The translations under genes and the position numbers were made by a program. The notes beneath the pieces were generated by a model. That model did no database searches. It was not told the origin of the DNA and saw nothing but the letters and a program-made list of their open reading frames with translations. DNA of 64,000 nt from Ampullaceana balthica. Lineage: Eukaryota > Mollusca > Gastropoda > Lymnaeidae. The first letter of the stretch is position 1; every line of letters starts with the position of its first letter. Positions 36,089 through 48,555 of this stretch are shown here, piece by piece. Location of the stretch: positions 1 to 64,000 of the forward strand of contig CALYLW010000692.1 in assembly GCA_944989445.1 (NCBI GenBank), in the 5' to 3' direction.

Positions 36089-38003
36089 CTACTGCGGTCG
36101 TCTTGACCCTACGACTCCCGTCGGCCTGCAGTCGAGATGACGTTTATCTTTTGCCTGGTTGTCTTGTGCCATGGTTCCATCACCTGCTCTGATGTCTGCC
36201 AGGAGAAAACCGTTCAATTCAATTAGGCCGTCGTCAGCTACAAGTACGGTTTGGCCGTAGAGATTATAGCTAATTGTCTTACACAAATAAGTTAATAGAT
36301 TACTTCAGAGAGAGAAAGGGGCGCAGGCACCAGCGGGGGTCGTTAAAGCATTTAATGAATAATGTAAAAATGTCGATCAAACAGCTTTTGGTGATGTAGA
36401 TGTTGAAATTGGAAGACATAAATAAAATATATTATAGTAATGAAGGTTACCGCGGGATTTATTCTTGGAAAAAAATGATTTAATTATTGTCTTAGAATTT
36501 ATTATTTTGATTTCAAAAGTCTTAAGAGCTGACATTATATCTTCTAGTGTAGCCATGTTACACCACAAGGGAGCCACACCATACAAATTCTTCATTCAAA
36601 AATATTACATTCTTACATTCCTCCACCCGAACCCCCACGTTTGTGAAAACGTCGCCATTGTGAAGCAGAAGTTTATAGCTTTGTGCAATGAAAAGAATGA
36701 TTTTATTGATCGTGTGGTTATGAAACAAAGTGACATTTATAGGCGGAAATTTTATATTGAAGAGAAAGGAATTCTTAGTTTGGTTTAATATTCAAAGATC
36801 TGTTTATAAATTGTTTTTAGGAGCAAAAGAAAATAGTTTTTAAAGAAAAACAACAGGAAATGGGCAGGTAAGATAGGACAACAAAACTAAAAATCACCAA
36901 GCTAAAAAAAAATAGAGATAATCAACTTTGCATTTTGTTCCTTCACTTAATTAAAACGTTAATGGAGTTGGGGCTAGTATGGATGATAGCTCATAATGAT
37001 GATGGCTCATAAGGATGATGGCTTTGGGGATAATGGCTAATAAGAATTGTGGCTAAAGGGGGGGGCGGTTGCAAAACGAGATGGGGGCTAATAGCGACGA
37101 GAAATGGGGACATAGTAAAGGAAGTTGTTTCAAAGTGGTTCATGTCATTTTTACACATCTTTCGCGTGTTGGGGTTTTTTTTTCGAAGTGATCAGCGCTG
37201 CTATTATAAGTTGTTATAGTTATAAATAAATTATATGTTATGCTTTATTGATATTAATTATTTTATTTCCACTCTCTTTGGTGTAGAGATTATGTGTGTA
37301 CTTTGTGGAAGCGAAGCATTCTAAAAGCTTAATAGAAAACGCTCCATGTTTAACTCGGCATCTCTAATGATGCAAATAAATCGGGAAAGTTCTTTATCAG
37401 GTATTTTCTAAAAGATGGGTTTAAATATGGGTGTGCTGTCTTGTTGAAAAATCTCTCATCAATGTCATGAATGGTTGATTTTTCAAACGTGTTTCCTGCA
37501 TCTTGTTCACTTCTTGATTGCATATAAACTGGCTTGCTACTACATGATTGTAATTTCAATTTCATGTATTTAAATAGCTTTTAAATTTCAACCCCTGGCT
37601 TCAGTTGAATTAATTCAAGTGCACCTTACTCCTGGACAATAACAATACTTGGTGGTAGAATTGTTCGGCCGTAATACGGAGAGAATTTTCGTGGAACAGT
37701 GGGGGGGGGGCATACAATTTTTCAACCCCCGGGTGATACTACCCCCCGCTGTGGAACAGGCATCAACTTAGCGACACTGGTATATAAAAATTAAATGATT
37801 CCGAATGTTATTTCTTATATCGGTGGCATGTTTGATGTATATATAATTTTAAGAATAGGGACTTTATAGTGTCTTCAAAACAACTGGCATTACATTTAGT
37901 CTGATGAAATTCCTCTTTGTATTCTCTCATTATCTTCACATCTCTTGCAATGTATCCCCCACTCATTTAATCTCTCTCTCTCTTCTTGCCTCTCTGTCTT
38001 TCC

Positions 38004-38039
<36 letters not shown>

Positions 38040-38724
38040 TCTCTCTCTCTCTCCCAATTCTAAATTGCTACAGTTATTAGCTCCTTTTTCTTCTTATACT
38101 CTCCCACCTCTCTTTAGGCTCTTCAAACAATGTGTCCCTATCCACCCCGTCTTATGACCCCCGTATCTATCACTCTCCTCTATCATCCACACCCTCCTTA
38201 CCTCAGCAAACGTCTCTCTCCCATCTTTTATTCACTAGCCTTACATGGGCCCAAAAAAAAATTGACGTTTATTCCACACAAAAAAGCACTCTCCAATGTT
38301 GGAGGGAAATCGCCGTTCGTTAGCGACACAGCTGCCAGCAAGGACCGACAGACTGGCATTTGATATTCCATCAGGCACGCCGTGCCTTTTTGGGCATCCG
38401 AGTCCCTCGAGAGTGAAAATGATCCCAGCTGGTACGACGGTCTATGTTCGATCTCTCACTTCTGCCCGTAACTGGACTCGAGCGTCTTTAAGAGCGCCGA
38501 GTCCGCTTTGACTTTTAAGATGGTCAATACAGGGATGGCTCCCCTTATTATCAATTAGGACTTTGGTCAATCTTTGCAATTGCTGCTAACCGAAATACGC
38601 TTTCAACTAACTAGGTACAAGGCTAAGACGTGTCTTGTCAGTAACTACTTAGAATAGTTTTCATAGTATGGCTGTCGTCAGATCGTCTGGCTTAAAACTT
38701 AATCACCATATAGACTGGCTTTGA
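36089..38724. other. Unassigned intron sequence with a (CT)n tract
   Basis: A (CT)n-rich microsatellite occupies 37973-38053. A 107-codon frame at 36465-36788 has no recognisable family and no splice support. The 38330-38515 segment is GC-richer but shows no exon signals that I can defend. A tiny insert with a 9-bp duplication is described separately at 37691-37759. Confidence 0.4.
37691..37759. mobile_element. 51-bp insert between 9-bp direct repeats
   Basis: GTGGAACAG occurs at 37691-37699 and again at 37751-37759, bracketing a 51-bp segment that begins with a G run and ends with a C run (TGGGGGG ... CCCCCCGCT). It looks like a minimal foldback or MITE remnant. Confidence 0.45.
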
Positions 38725-39108
38725 TATTAGATCAACAAATAAACTGCCTTAGAAACTAGATCACCAAATAGCCTGCCTTAGAAACTAGATCACCAAATAG
38801 CCTGTCTTAGAAACTACATCACCAAATAGCCTGCCTTAGAAACTAGATCACCAAATAGCCTGCCTTAGAAACTAGATCACCAAATAGCCTGTCTTAGAAA
38901 CTAGATCACCAAATAGCCTGCCTTAGAAACTAGATCACCAAATAGCCTGCCTTAGAAACTAGATCACCAAATAGCCTGCCTTAGAAACTAGATCACCAAA
39001 TAGCCTGTCTTAGAAACTAGATCACCAAATAGCCTGCCCTAGAAACTAGATCACCATATAGCCTGCCTTAGAGACTAGATCACCAAATAGCCTGACTTAT
39101 CAATTAGA
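38725..39108. repeat. Minisatellite, 30-bp unit, about 13 copies
   Basis: The unit contains AACTAGATCACCAAATAGCC and TGCCTTAGAA. The main variants are TGCC/TGTC, and the edges are diverged. It ends about 115 bp before the 42-bp mega-array. Confidence 0.93.
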
Positions 39109-39223
39109 GCATCAAATTAAATCAATGTTTCAACACGGTTCAATAAACCAGAGGTTATCAGACTTAAATTTGCTTTTAGAAAAAATAAAAATAAATTCAG
39201 GACATGATTTTGTTTCTATTTTA

Positions 39224-42200
39224 GTGAGAGGTCTGGATGTGGTAATATGGTATTAGATCAACTTTGTGAGAGGTCTGGATGTGGTAATATGGTATTAGAT
39301 CAACTTTGTGAGAGGTCTGGATGTGGTAATATGGTATTAGATCAACTTTGTGAGAGGTCTGGATGTGGTAATATGGTATTAGATCAACTTTGTGAGAGGT
39401 CTGGATGTGGTAATATGGTATTAGATCAACTTTGTGAGAGGTCTGGATGTGGTAATATGGTATTAGATCAACTTTGTGAGAGGTCTGGATGTGGTAATAT
39501 GGTATTAGATCAACTTTGTGAGAGGTCTGGATGTGGTAATATGGTATTAGATCAACTTTGTGAGAGGTCTGGATGTGGTAATATGGTATTAGATCAACTT
39601 TGTGAGAGGTCTGGATGTGGTAATATGGTATTAGATCAACTTTGTGAGAGGTCTGGATGTGGTAATATGGTATTAGATCAACTTTGTGAGAGGTCTGGAT
39701 GTGGTAATATGGTATTAGATCAACTTTGTGAGAGGTCTGGATGTGGTAATATGGTATTAGATCAACTTTGTGAGAGGTCTGGATGTGGTAATATGGTATT
39801 AGATCAACTTTGTGAGAGGTCTGGATGTGGTAATATGGTATTAGATCAACTTTGTGAGAGGTCTGGATGTGGTAATATGGTATTAGATCAACTTTGTGAG
39901 AGGTCTGGATGTGGTAATATGGTATTAGATCAACTTTGTGAGAGGTCTGGATGTGGTAATATGGTATTAGATCAACTTTGTGAGAGGTCTGGATGTGGTA
40001 ATATGGTATTAGATCAACTTTGTGAGAGGTCTGGATGTGGTAATATGGTATTAGATCAACTTTGTGAGAGGTCTGGATGTGGTAATATGGTATTAGATCA
40101 ACTTTGTGAGAGGTCTGGATGTGGTAATATGGTATTAGATCAACTTTGTGAGAGGTCTGGATGTGGTAATATGGTATTAGATCAACTTTGTGAGAGGTCT
40201 GGATGTGGTAATATGGTATTAGATCAACTTTGTGAGAGGTCTGGATGTGGTAATATGGTATTAGATCAACTTTGTGAGAGGTCTGGATGTGGTAATATGG
40301 TATTAGATCAACTTTGTGAGAGGTCTGGATGTGGTAATATGGTATTAGATCAACTTTGTGAGAGGTCTGGATGTGGTAATATGGTATTAGATCAACTTTG
40401 TGAGAGGTCTGGATGTGGTAATATGGTATTAGATCAACTTTGTGAGAGGTCTGGATGTGGTAATATGGTATTAGATCAACTTTGTGAGAGGTCTGGATGT
40501 GGTAATATGGTATTAGATCAACTTTGTGAGAGGTCTGGATGTGGTAATATGGTATTAGATCAACTTTGTGAGAGGTCTGGATGTGGTAATATGGTATTAG
40601 ATCAACTTTGTGAGAGGTCTGGATGTGGTAATATGGTATTAGATCAACTTTGTGAGAGGTCTGGATGTGGTAATATGGTATTAGATCAACTTTGTGAGAG
40701 GTCTGGATGTGGTAATATGGTATTAGATCAACTTTGTGAGAGGTCTGGATGTGGTAATATGGTATTAGATCAACTTTGTGAGAGGTCTGGATGTGGTAAT
40801 ATGGTATTAGATCAACTTTGTGAGAGGTCTGGATGTGGTAATATGGTATTAGATCAACTTTGTGAGAGGTCTGGATGTGGTAATATGGTATTAGATCAAC
40901 TTTGTGAGAGGTCTGGATGTGGTAATATGGTATTAGATCAACTTTGTGAGGTCTGGATGTGGTAATATGGTATTAGATCAACTTTGTGAGGTCTGGATGT
41001 GGTAATATGGTATTAGATCAACTTTGTGAGAGGTCTGGATGTGGTAATATGGTATTAGATCAACTTTGTGAGAGGTCTGGATGTGGTAATATGGTATTAG
41101 ATCAACTTTGTGAGAGGTCTGGATGTGGTAATATGGTATTAGATCAACTTTGTGAGAGGTCTGGATGTGGTAATATGGTATTAGATCAACTTTGTGAGAG
41201 GTCTGGATGTGGTAATATGGTATTAGATCAACTTTGTGAGAGGTCTGGATGTGGTAATATGGTATTAGATCAACTTTGTGAGAGGTCTGGATGTGGTAAT
41301 ATGGTATTAGATCAACTTTGTGAGAGGTCTGGATGTGGTAATATGGTATTAGATCAACTTTGTGAGAGGTCTGGATGTGGTAATATGGTATTAGATCAAC
41401 TTTGTGAGAGGTCTGGATGTGGTAATATGGTATTAGATCAACTTTGTGAGAGGTCTGGATGTGGTAATATGGTATTAGATCAACTTTGTGAGAGGTCTGG
41501 ATGTGGTAATATGGTATTAGATCAACTTTGTGAGAGGTCTGGATGTGGTAATATGGTATTAGATCAACTTTGTGAGAGGTCTGGATGTGGTAATATGGTA
41601 TTAGATCAACTTTGTGAGAGGTCTGGATGTGGTAATATGGTATTAGATCAACTTTGTGAGAGGTCTGGATGTGGTAATATGGTATTAGATCAACTTTGTG
41701 AGAGGTCTGGATGTGGTAATATGGTATTAGATCAACTTTGTGAGAGGTCTGGATGTGGTAATATGGTATTAGATCAACTTTGTGAGAGGTCTGGATGTGG
41801 TAATATGGTATTAGATCAACTTTGTGAGAGGTCTGGATGTGGTAATATGGTATTAGATCAACTTTGTGAGAGGTCTGGATGTGGTAATATGGTATTAGAT
41901 CAACTTTGTGAGAGGTCTGGATGTGGTAATATGGTATTAGATCAACTTTGTGAGAGGTCTGGATGTGGTAATATGGTATTAGATCAACTTTGTGAGAGGT
42001 CTGGATGTGGTAATATGGTATTAGATCAACTTTGTGAGAGGTCTGGATGTGGTAATATGGTATTAGATCAACTTTGTGAGAGGTCTGGATGTGGTAATAT
42101 GGTATTAGATCAACTTTGTGAGAGGTCTGGATGTGGTAATATGGTATTAGATCAACTTTGTGAGAGGTCTGGATGTGGTAATATGGTATTAGATCAACTT

Positions 42201-45200
42201 TGTGAGAGGTCTGGATGTGGTAATATGGTATTAGATCAACTTTGTGAGAGGTCTGGATGTGGTAATATGGTATTAGATCAACTTTGTGAGAGGTCTGGAT
42301 GTGGTAATATGGTATTAGATCAACTTTGTGAGAGGTCTGGATGTGGTAATATGGTATTAGATCAACTTTGTGAGAGGTCTGGATGTGGTAATATGGTATT
42401 AGATCAACTTTGTGAGAGGTCTGGATGTGGTAATATGGTATTAGATCAACTTTGTGAGAGGTCTGGATGTGGTAATATGGTATTAGATCAACTTTGTGAG
42501 AGGTCTGGATGTGGTAATATGGTATTAGATCAACTTTGTGAGAGGTCTGGATGTGGTAATATGGTATTAGATCAACTTTGTGAGAGGTCTGGATGTGGTA
42601 ATATGGTATTAGATCAACTTTGTGAGAGGTCTGGATGTGGTAATATGGTATTAGATCAACTTTGTGAGAGGTCTGGATGTGGTAATATGGTATTAGATCA
42701 ACTTTGTGAGAGGTCTGGATGTGGTAATATGGTATTAGATCAACTTTGTGAGAGGTCTGGATGTGGTAATATGGTATTAGATCAACTTTGTGAGAGGTCT
42801 GGATGTGGTAATATGGTATTAGATCAACTTTGTGAGAGGTCTGGATGTGGTAATATGGTATTAGATCAACTTTGTGAGAGGTCTGGATGTGGTAATATGG
42901 TATTAGATCAACTTTGTGAGAGGTCTGGATGTGGTAATATGGTATTAGATCAACTTTGTGAGAGGTCTGGATGTGGTAATATGGTATTAGATCAACTTTG
43001 TGAGAGGTCTGGATGTGGTAATATGGTATTAGATCAACTTTGTGAGAGGTCTGGATGTGGTAATATGGTATTAGATCAACTTTGTGAGAGGTCTGGATGT
43101 GGTAATATGGTATTAGATCAACTTTGTGAGAGGTCTGGATGTGGTAATATGGTATTAGATCAACTTTGTGAGAGGTCTGGATGTGGTAATATGGTATTAG
43201 ATCAACTTTGTGAGAGGTCTGGATGTGGTAATATGGTATTAGATCAACTTTGTGAGAGGTCTGGATGTGGTAATATGGTATTAGATCAACTTTGTGAGAG
43301 GTCTGGATGTGGTAATATGGTATTAGATCAACTTTGTGAGAGGTCTGGATGTGGTAATATGGTATTAGATCAACTTTGTGAGAGGTCTGGATGTGGTAAT
43401 ATGGTATTAGATCAACTTTGTGAGAGGTCTGGATGTGGTAATATGGTATTAGATCAACTTTGTGAGAGGTCTGGATGTGGTAATATGGTATTAGATCAAC
43501 TTTGTGAGAGGTCTGGATGTGGTAATATGGTATTAGATCAACTTTGTGAGAGGTCTGGATGTGGTAATATGGTATTAGATCAACTTTGTGAGAGGTCTGG
43601 ATGTGGTAATATGGTATTAGATCAACTTTGTGAGAGGTCTGGATGTGGTAATATGGTATTAGATCAACTTTGTGAGAGGTCTGGATGTGGTAATATGGTA
43701 TTAGATCAACTTTGTGAGAGGTCTGGATGTGGTAATATGGTATTAGATCAACTTTGTGAGAGGTCTGGATGTGGTAATATGGTATTAGATCAACTTTGTG
43801 AGAGGTCTGGATGTGGTAATATGGTATTAGATCAACTTTGTGAGAGGTCTGGATGTGGTAATATGGTATTAGATCAACTTTGTGAGAGGTCTGGATGTGG
43901 TAATATGGTATTAGATCAACTTTGTGAGAGGTCTGGATGTGGTAATATGGTATTAGATCAACTTTGTGAGAGGTCTGGATGTGGTAATATGGTATTAGAT
44001 CAACTTTGTGAGAGGTCTGGATGTGGTAATATGGTATTAGATCAACTTTGTGAGAGGTCTGGATGTGGTAATATGGTATTAGATCAACTTTGTGAGAGGT
44101 CTGGATGTGGTAATATGGTATTAGATCAACTTTGTGAGAGGTCTGGATGTGGTAATATGGTATTAGATCAACTTTGTGAGAGGTCTGGATGTGGTAATAT
44201 GGTATTAGATCAACTTTGTGAGAGGTCTGGATGTGGTAATATGGTATTAGATCAACTTTGTGAGAGGTCTGGATGTGGTAATATGGTATTAGATCAACTT
44301 TGTGAGAGGTCTGGATGTGGTAATATGGTATTAGATCAACTTTGTGAGAGGTCTGGATGTGGTAATATGGTATTAGATCAACTTTGTGAGAGGTCTGGAT
44401 GTGGTAATATGGTATTAGATCAACTTTGTGAGAGGTCTGGATGTGGTAATATGGTATTAGATCAACTTTGTGAGAGGTCTGGATGTGGTAATATGGTATT
44501 AGATCAACTTTGTGAGAGGTCTGGATGTGGTAATATGGTATTAGATCAACTTTGTGAGAGGTCTGGATGTGGTAATATGGTATTAGATCAACTTTGTGAG
44601 AGGTCTGGATGTGGTAATATGGTATTAGATCAACTTTGTGAGAGGTCTGGATGTGGTAATATGGTATTAGATCAACTTTGTGAGAGGTCTGGATGTGGTA
44701 ATATGGTATTAGATCAACTTTGTGAGAGGTCTGGATGTGGTAATATGGTATTAGATCAACTTTGTGAGAGGTCTGGATGTGGTAATATGGTATTAGATCA
44801 ACTTTGTGAGAGGTCTGGATGTGGTAATATGGTATTAGATCAACTTTGTGAGAGGTCTGGATGTGGTAATATGGTATTAGATCAACTTTGTGAGAGGTCT
44901 GGATGTGGTAATATGGTATTAGATCAACTTTGTGAGAGGTCTGGATGTGGTAATATGGTATTAGATCAACTTTGTGAGAGGTCTGGATGTGGTAATATGG
45001 TATTAGATCAACTTTGTGAGAGGTCTGGATGTGGTAATATGGTATTAGATCAACTTTGTGAGAGGTCTGGATGTGGTAATATGGTATTAGATCAACTTTG
45101 TGAGAGGTCTGGATGTGGTAATATGGTATTAGATCAACTTTGTGAGAGGTCTGGATGTGGTAATATGGTATTAGATCAACTTTGTGAGAGGTCTGGATGT

Positions 45201-47536
45201 GGTAATATGGTATTAGATCAACTTTGTGAGAGGTCTGGATGTGGTAATATGGTATTAGATCAACTTTGTGAGAGGTCTGGATGTGGTAATATGGTATTAG
45301 ATCAACTTTGTGAGAGGTCTGGATGTGGTAATATGGTATTAGATCAACTTTGTGAGAGGTCTGGATGTGGTAATATGGTATTAGATCAACTTTGTGAGAG
45401 GTCTGGATGTGGTAATATGGTATTAGATCAACTTTGTGAGAGGTCTGGATGTGGTAATATGGTATTAGATCAACTTTGTGAGAGGTCTGGATGTGGTAAT
45501 ATGGTATTAGATCAACTTTGTGAGAGGTCTGGATGTGGTAATATGGTATTAGATCAACTTTGTGAGAGGTCTGGATGTGGTAATATGGTATTAGATCAAC
45601 TTTGTGAGAGGTCTGGATGTGGTAATATGGTATTAGATCAACTTTGTGAGAGGTCTGGATGTGGTAATATGGTATTAGATCAACTTTGTGAGAGGTCTGG
45701 ATGTGGTAATATGGTATTAGATCAACTTTGTGAGAGGTCTGGATGTGGTAATATGGTATTAGATCAACTTTGTGAGAGGTCTGGATGTGGTAATATGGTA
45801 TTAGATCAACTTTGTGAGAGGTCTGGATGTGGTAATATGGTATTAGATCAACTTTGTGAGAGGTCTGGATGTGGTAATATGGTATTAGATCAACTTTGTG
45901 AGAGGTCTGGATGTGGTAATATGGTATTAGATCAACTTTGTGAGAGGTCTGGATGTGGTAATATGGTATTAGATCAACTTTGTGAGAGGTCTGGATGTGG
46001 TAATATGGTATTAGATCAACTTTGTGAGAGGTCTGGATGTGGTAATATGGTATTAGATCAACTTTGTGAGAGGTCTGGATGTGGTAATATGGTATTAGAT
46101 CAACTTTGTGAGAGGTCTGGATGTGGTAATATGGTATTAGATCAACTTTGTGAGAGGTCTGGATGTGGTAATATGGTATTAGATCAACTTTGTGAGAGGT
46201 CTGGATGTGGTAATATGGTATTAGATCAACTTTGTGAGAGGTCTGGATGTGGTAATATGGTATTAGATCAACTTTGTGAGAGGTCTGGATGTGGTAATAT
46301 GGTATTAGATCAACTTTGTGAGAGGTCTGGATGTGGTAATATGGTATTAGATCAACTTTGTGAGAGGTCTGGATGTGGTAATATGGTATTAGATCAACTT
46401 TGTGAGAGGTCTGGATGTGGTAATATGGTATTAGATCAACTTTGTGAGAGGTCTGGATGTGGTAATATGGTATTAGATCAACTTTGTGAGAGGTCTGGAT
46501 GTGGTAATATGGTATTAGATCAACTTTGTGAGAGGTCTGGATGTGGTAATATGGTATTAGATCAACTTTGTGAGAGGTCTGGATGTGGTAATATGGTATT
46601 AGATCAACTTTGTGAGAGGTCTGGATGTGGTAATATGGTATTAGATCAACTTTGTGAGAGGTCTGGATGTGGTAATATGGTATTAGATCAACTTTGTGAG
46701 AGGTCTGGATGTGGTAATATGGTATTAGATCAACTTTGTGAGAGGTCTGGATGTGGTAATATGGTATTAGATCAACTTTGTGAGAGGTCTGGATGTGGTA
46801 ATATGGTATTAGATCAACTTTGTGAGAGGTCTGGATGTGGTAATATGGTATTAGATCAACTTTGTGAGAGGTCTGGATGTGGTAATATGGTATTAGATCA
46901 ACTTTGTGAGAGGTCTGGATGTGGTAATATGGTATTAGATCAACTTTGTGAGAGGTCTGGATGTGGTAATATGGTATTAGATCAACTTTGTGAGAGGTCT
47001 GGATGTGGTAATATGGTATTAGATCAACTTTGTGAGAGGTCTGGATGTGGTAATATGGTATTAGATCAACTTTGTGAGAGGTCTGGATGTGGTAATATGG
47101 AATTAGATCAACTTTGTGAGAGGTCTGGATGTGGTAATATGGTATTAGATCAACTTTGTGAGAGGTCTGGATGTGGTAATATGGAATTAGATCAACTTTG
47201 TGAGAGGTCTGGATGTGGTAATATAGAATTAGATCAACTTTGTGAGAGGTCTGGATGTGGTAATATGGAATTAGATCAACTTTGTGAGAGGTCTGGATGT
47301 GGTAATATGGTATTAGATCAACTTTGTGAGAGGTCTGGATGTGGTAATATGGAATTAGATCAACTTTGTGAGAGGTCTGGATGTGGTAATATGGTATTAG
47401 ATCAACTTTGTGAGAGGTCTGGATGTGGTAATATGGTATTAGATCAACTTTGTGAGAGGTCTGGATGTGGTAATATGGTATTAGATCAACTTTGTGAGAG
47501 GTCTGGATGTGGTAATATGGTATTAGATCAACTTTG
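39224..47536. repeat. Giant, nearly perfect minisatellite: 42-bp unit, about 198 copies
   Basis: The unit is made of GTATTAGATCAACTTTGTGA, GAGGTCTGGATGTGGTAATA and TG. By reading, copies are identical from the left edge to about 47,095 except for two neighbouring 40-bp units near 40,945-41,000 that both lack one AG of GAGAGG. The last ten copies mix GGTATTAG with GGAATTAG. Because 42 is a multiple of three, the array is open on the plus strand and gives frames of 572 and 2187 codons of a 14-residue repeat (LDQLCERSGCGNMV); the break between them is the 40-bp pair. No flanking domain or upstream exon joins this frame in phase, so I regard it as non-coding satellite DNA in the TRPC intron. Confidence 0.95.
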
Positions 47537-48294
47537 CTATCGCTTTTAAAATTTATTATTTTCTTTAATTAATAAGTTTCCTGCAGACAACAAAACGAGG
47601 ATAAAAATATTTAAAAAATCATACTTGTAATTTAAAATATTGAAATCAACGTTTAACCCGACTCCTTTGGGAATAAACTAAAGGTCAGGGATTCTCCACA
47701 TATAGAATATCGCACCACTTGAATATTCTGAAAATTAATCAATACAAAATGTTTCCATTTTTTTTAAAAATTAAAATTAATCCATCAGATGGTAGCGTCT
47801 ATTTTCTTAACAACTGAAGCTGCTTTCCCGGCTCTGACTTTAAGAATCCTTTGATGCTGTTGATATCTCTACTTTCATTTCACATCTAAAACATAAATAT
47901 TTCATTCGTGGCTTTCTGTCTTAAATATTTTGTTAGATATTCCACAAACGTAAGAAAATGTTGATCTTGTAGCGGAAGTCTGTTGTTTGCTTTTTTAAAA
48001 ATTATCGATGACTTCTTTTGTATGATGTGAAAATCCCAGGGGAGATCTATTGTCATTTAAGAGATAAATTTAAACGAATCCCATTTAATAAAAAAAAATA
48101 ATTATATATATAAATAAAAAAACATACATTATTTGAACTCTTTCATTGAACATGGTACATCGACATTCACCGCTCTAACGAATTGTAGAGTGATATTATA
48201 TTGTCGTGCTCTGTGTCACCAGATACTGACCTTGACCGCAAACTTCTGCAATCACCGTTGATAACCCTTTAACTTCTTTTTTTTTGTTCTTCAG
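47537..48294. other. Intron sequence between the 42-bp array and the TRPC ankyrin exon
   Basis: AT-rich with no repeats of note. It ends in a T-rich tract and TTCTTCAG, the 3' splice site of the exon. Confidence 0.6.
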
Positions 48295-48555
48295 GTGGAG
48301 AGAGGTGACGTCCCATCGACCCGCCAGTACCTGAACCTGGCCAAGCAGACGGGAATGAACCTCAACTGCCTCGACCCCCTGGGCCGGACGGCGCTGCTGG
48401 TGGCCATCGAGAACGAGAACATCGAGATGATCGAGCTGCTGCTGTCGCACGGCGTGGAGGTGGGGGACGCCCTGCTGCACGCCATCAATGAGGAGAACGT
48501 GGAGGCAGTCGAGCTGCTGCTGAACCACGAGCTGGCCACCAAGGGAGAGCAGCAG
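48295..48555 (+). CDS. TRPC-type channel, ankyrin-repeat exon
   Basis: Second confident coding exon of the TRPC channel. It is 261 nt long (87 codons), phase 0 at both ends, with TTCTTCAG before and CAG/GTAGGA after. It begins VERGD and continues through the first two ankyrin repeats of the cytosolic N-terminus: [20 protein letters not shown], then [20 protein letters not shown], then [13 protein letters not shown]. The [11 protein letters not shown] and GDALLHAI blocks are diagnostic of TRPC/TRP channels; these ankyrin repeats support tetramer assembly. G/C third positions dominate. Expected continuation (more ankyrin repeats, linker helices, six membrane segments, TRP box) lies to the right of the window. 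If the 5' splice site is missed, translation continues into the repeat and stops at 48661. Confidence 0.92.

Larger units (their letters stand above)
9250..48294 (+). other. Large TRPC intron (about 39 kb)
   Basis: Runs from GTGAGTG after the first exon to a pyrimidine-rich tract and TTCTTCAG before the ankyrin exon. Both exon edges are phase 0. It holds at least nine minisatellite arrays, which together make up roughly 15 kb, plus a cluster of hAT elements and one candidate exon. Whether it is spliced as one piece depends on that candidate. Confidence 0.7.

Noticed and set aside
36465..36788. 107-codon frame
   Set aside because: No family resemblance, AT-rich codons unlike the TRPC exons, and no splice signals.
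39247..47549. Giant open frames (572 and 2187 codons) of a Cys-rich 14-residue repeat
   Set aside because: The frame exists because the 42-bp unit is divisible by three and lacks stops. There is no leader, no flanking domain and no in-phase upstream exon, and a 2-base deletion pair breaks it. A 3' splice site-like TCTATTTTAG sits at its left edge, but joining to the TRPC exon would give an immediate TGA.
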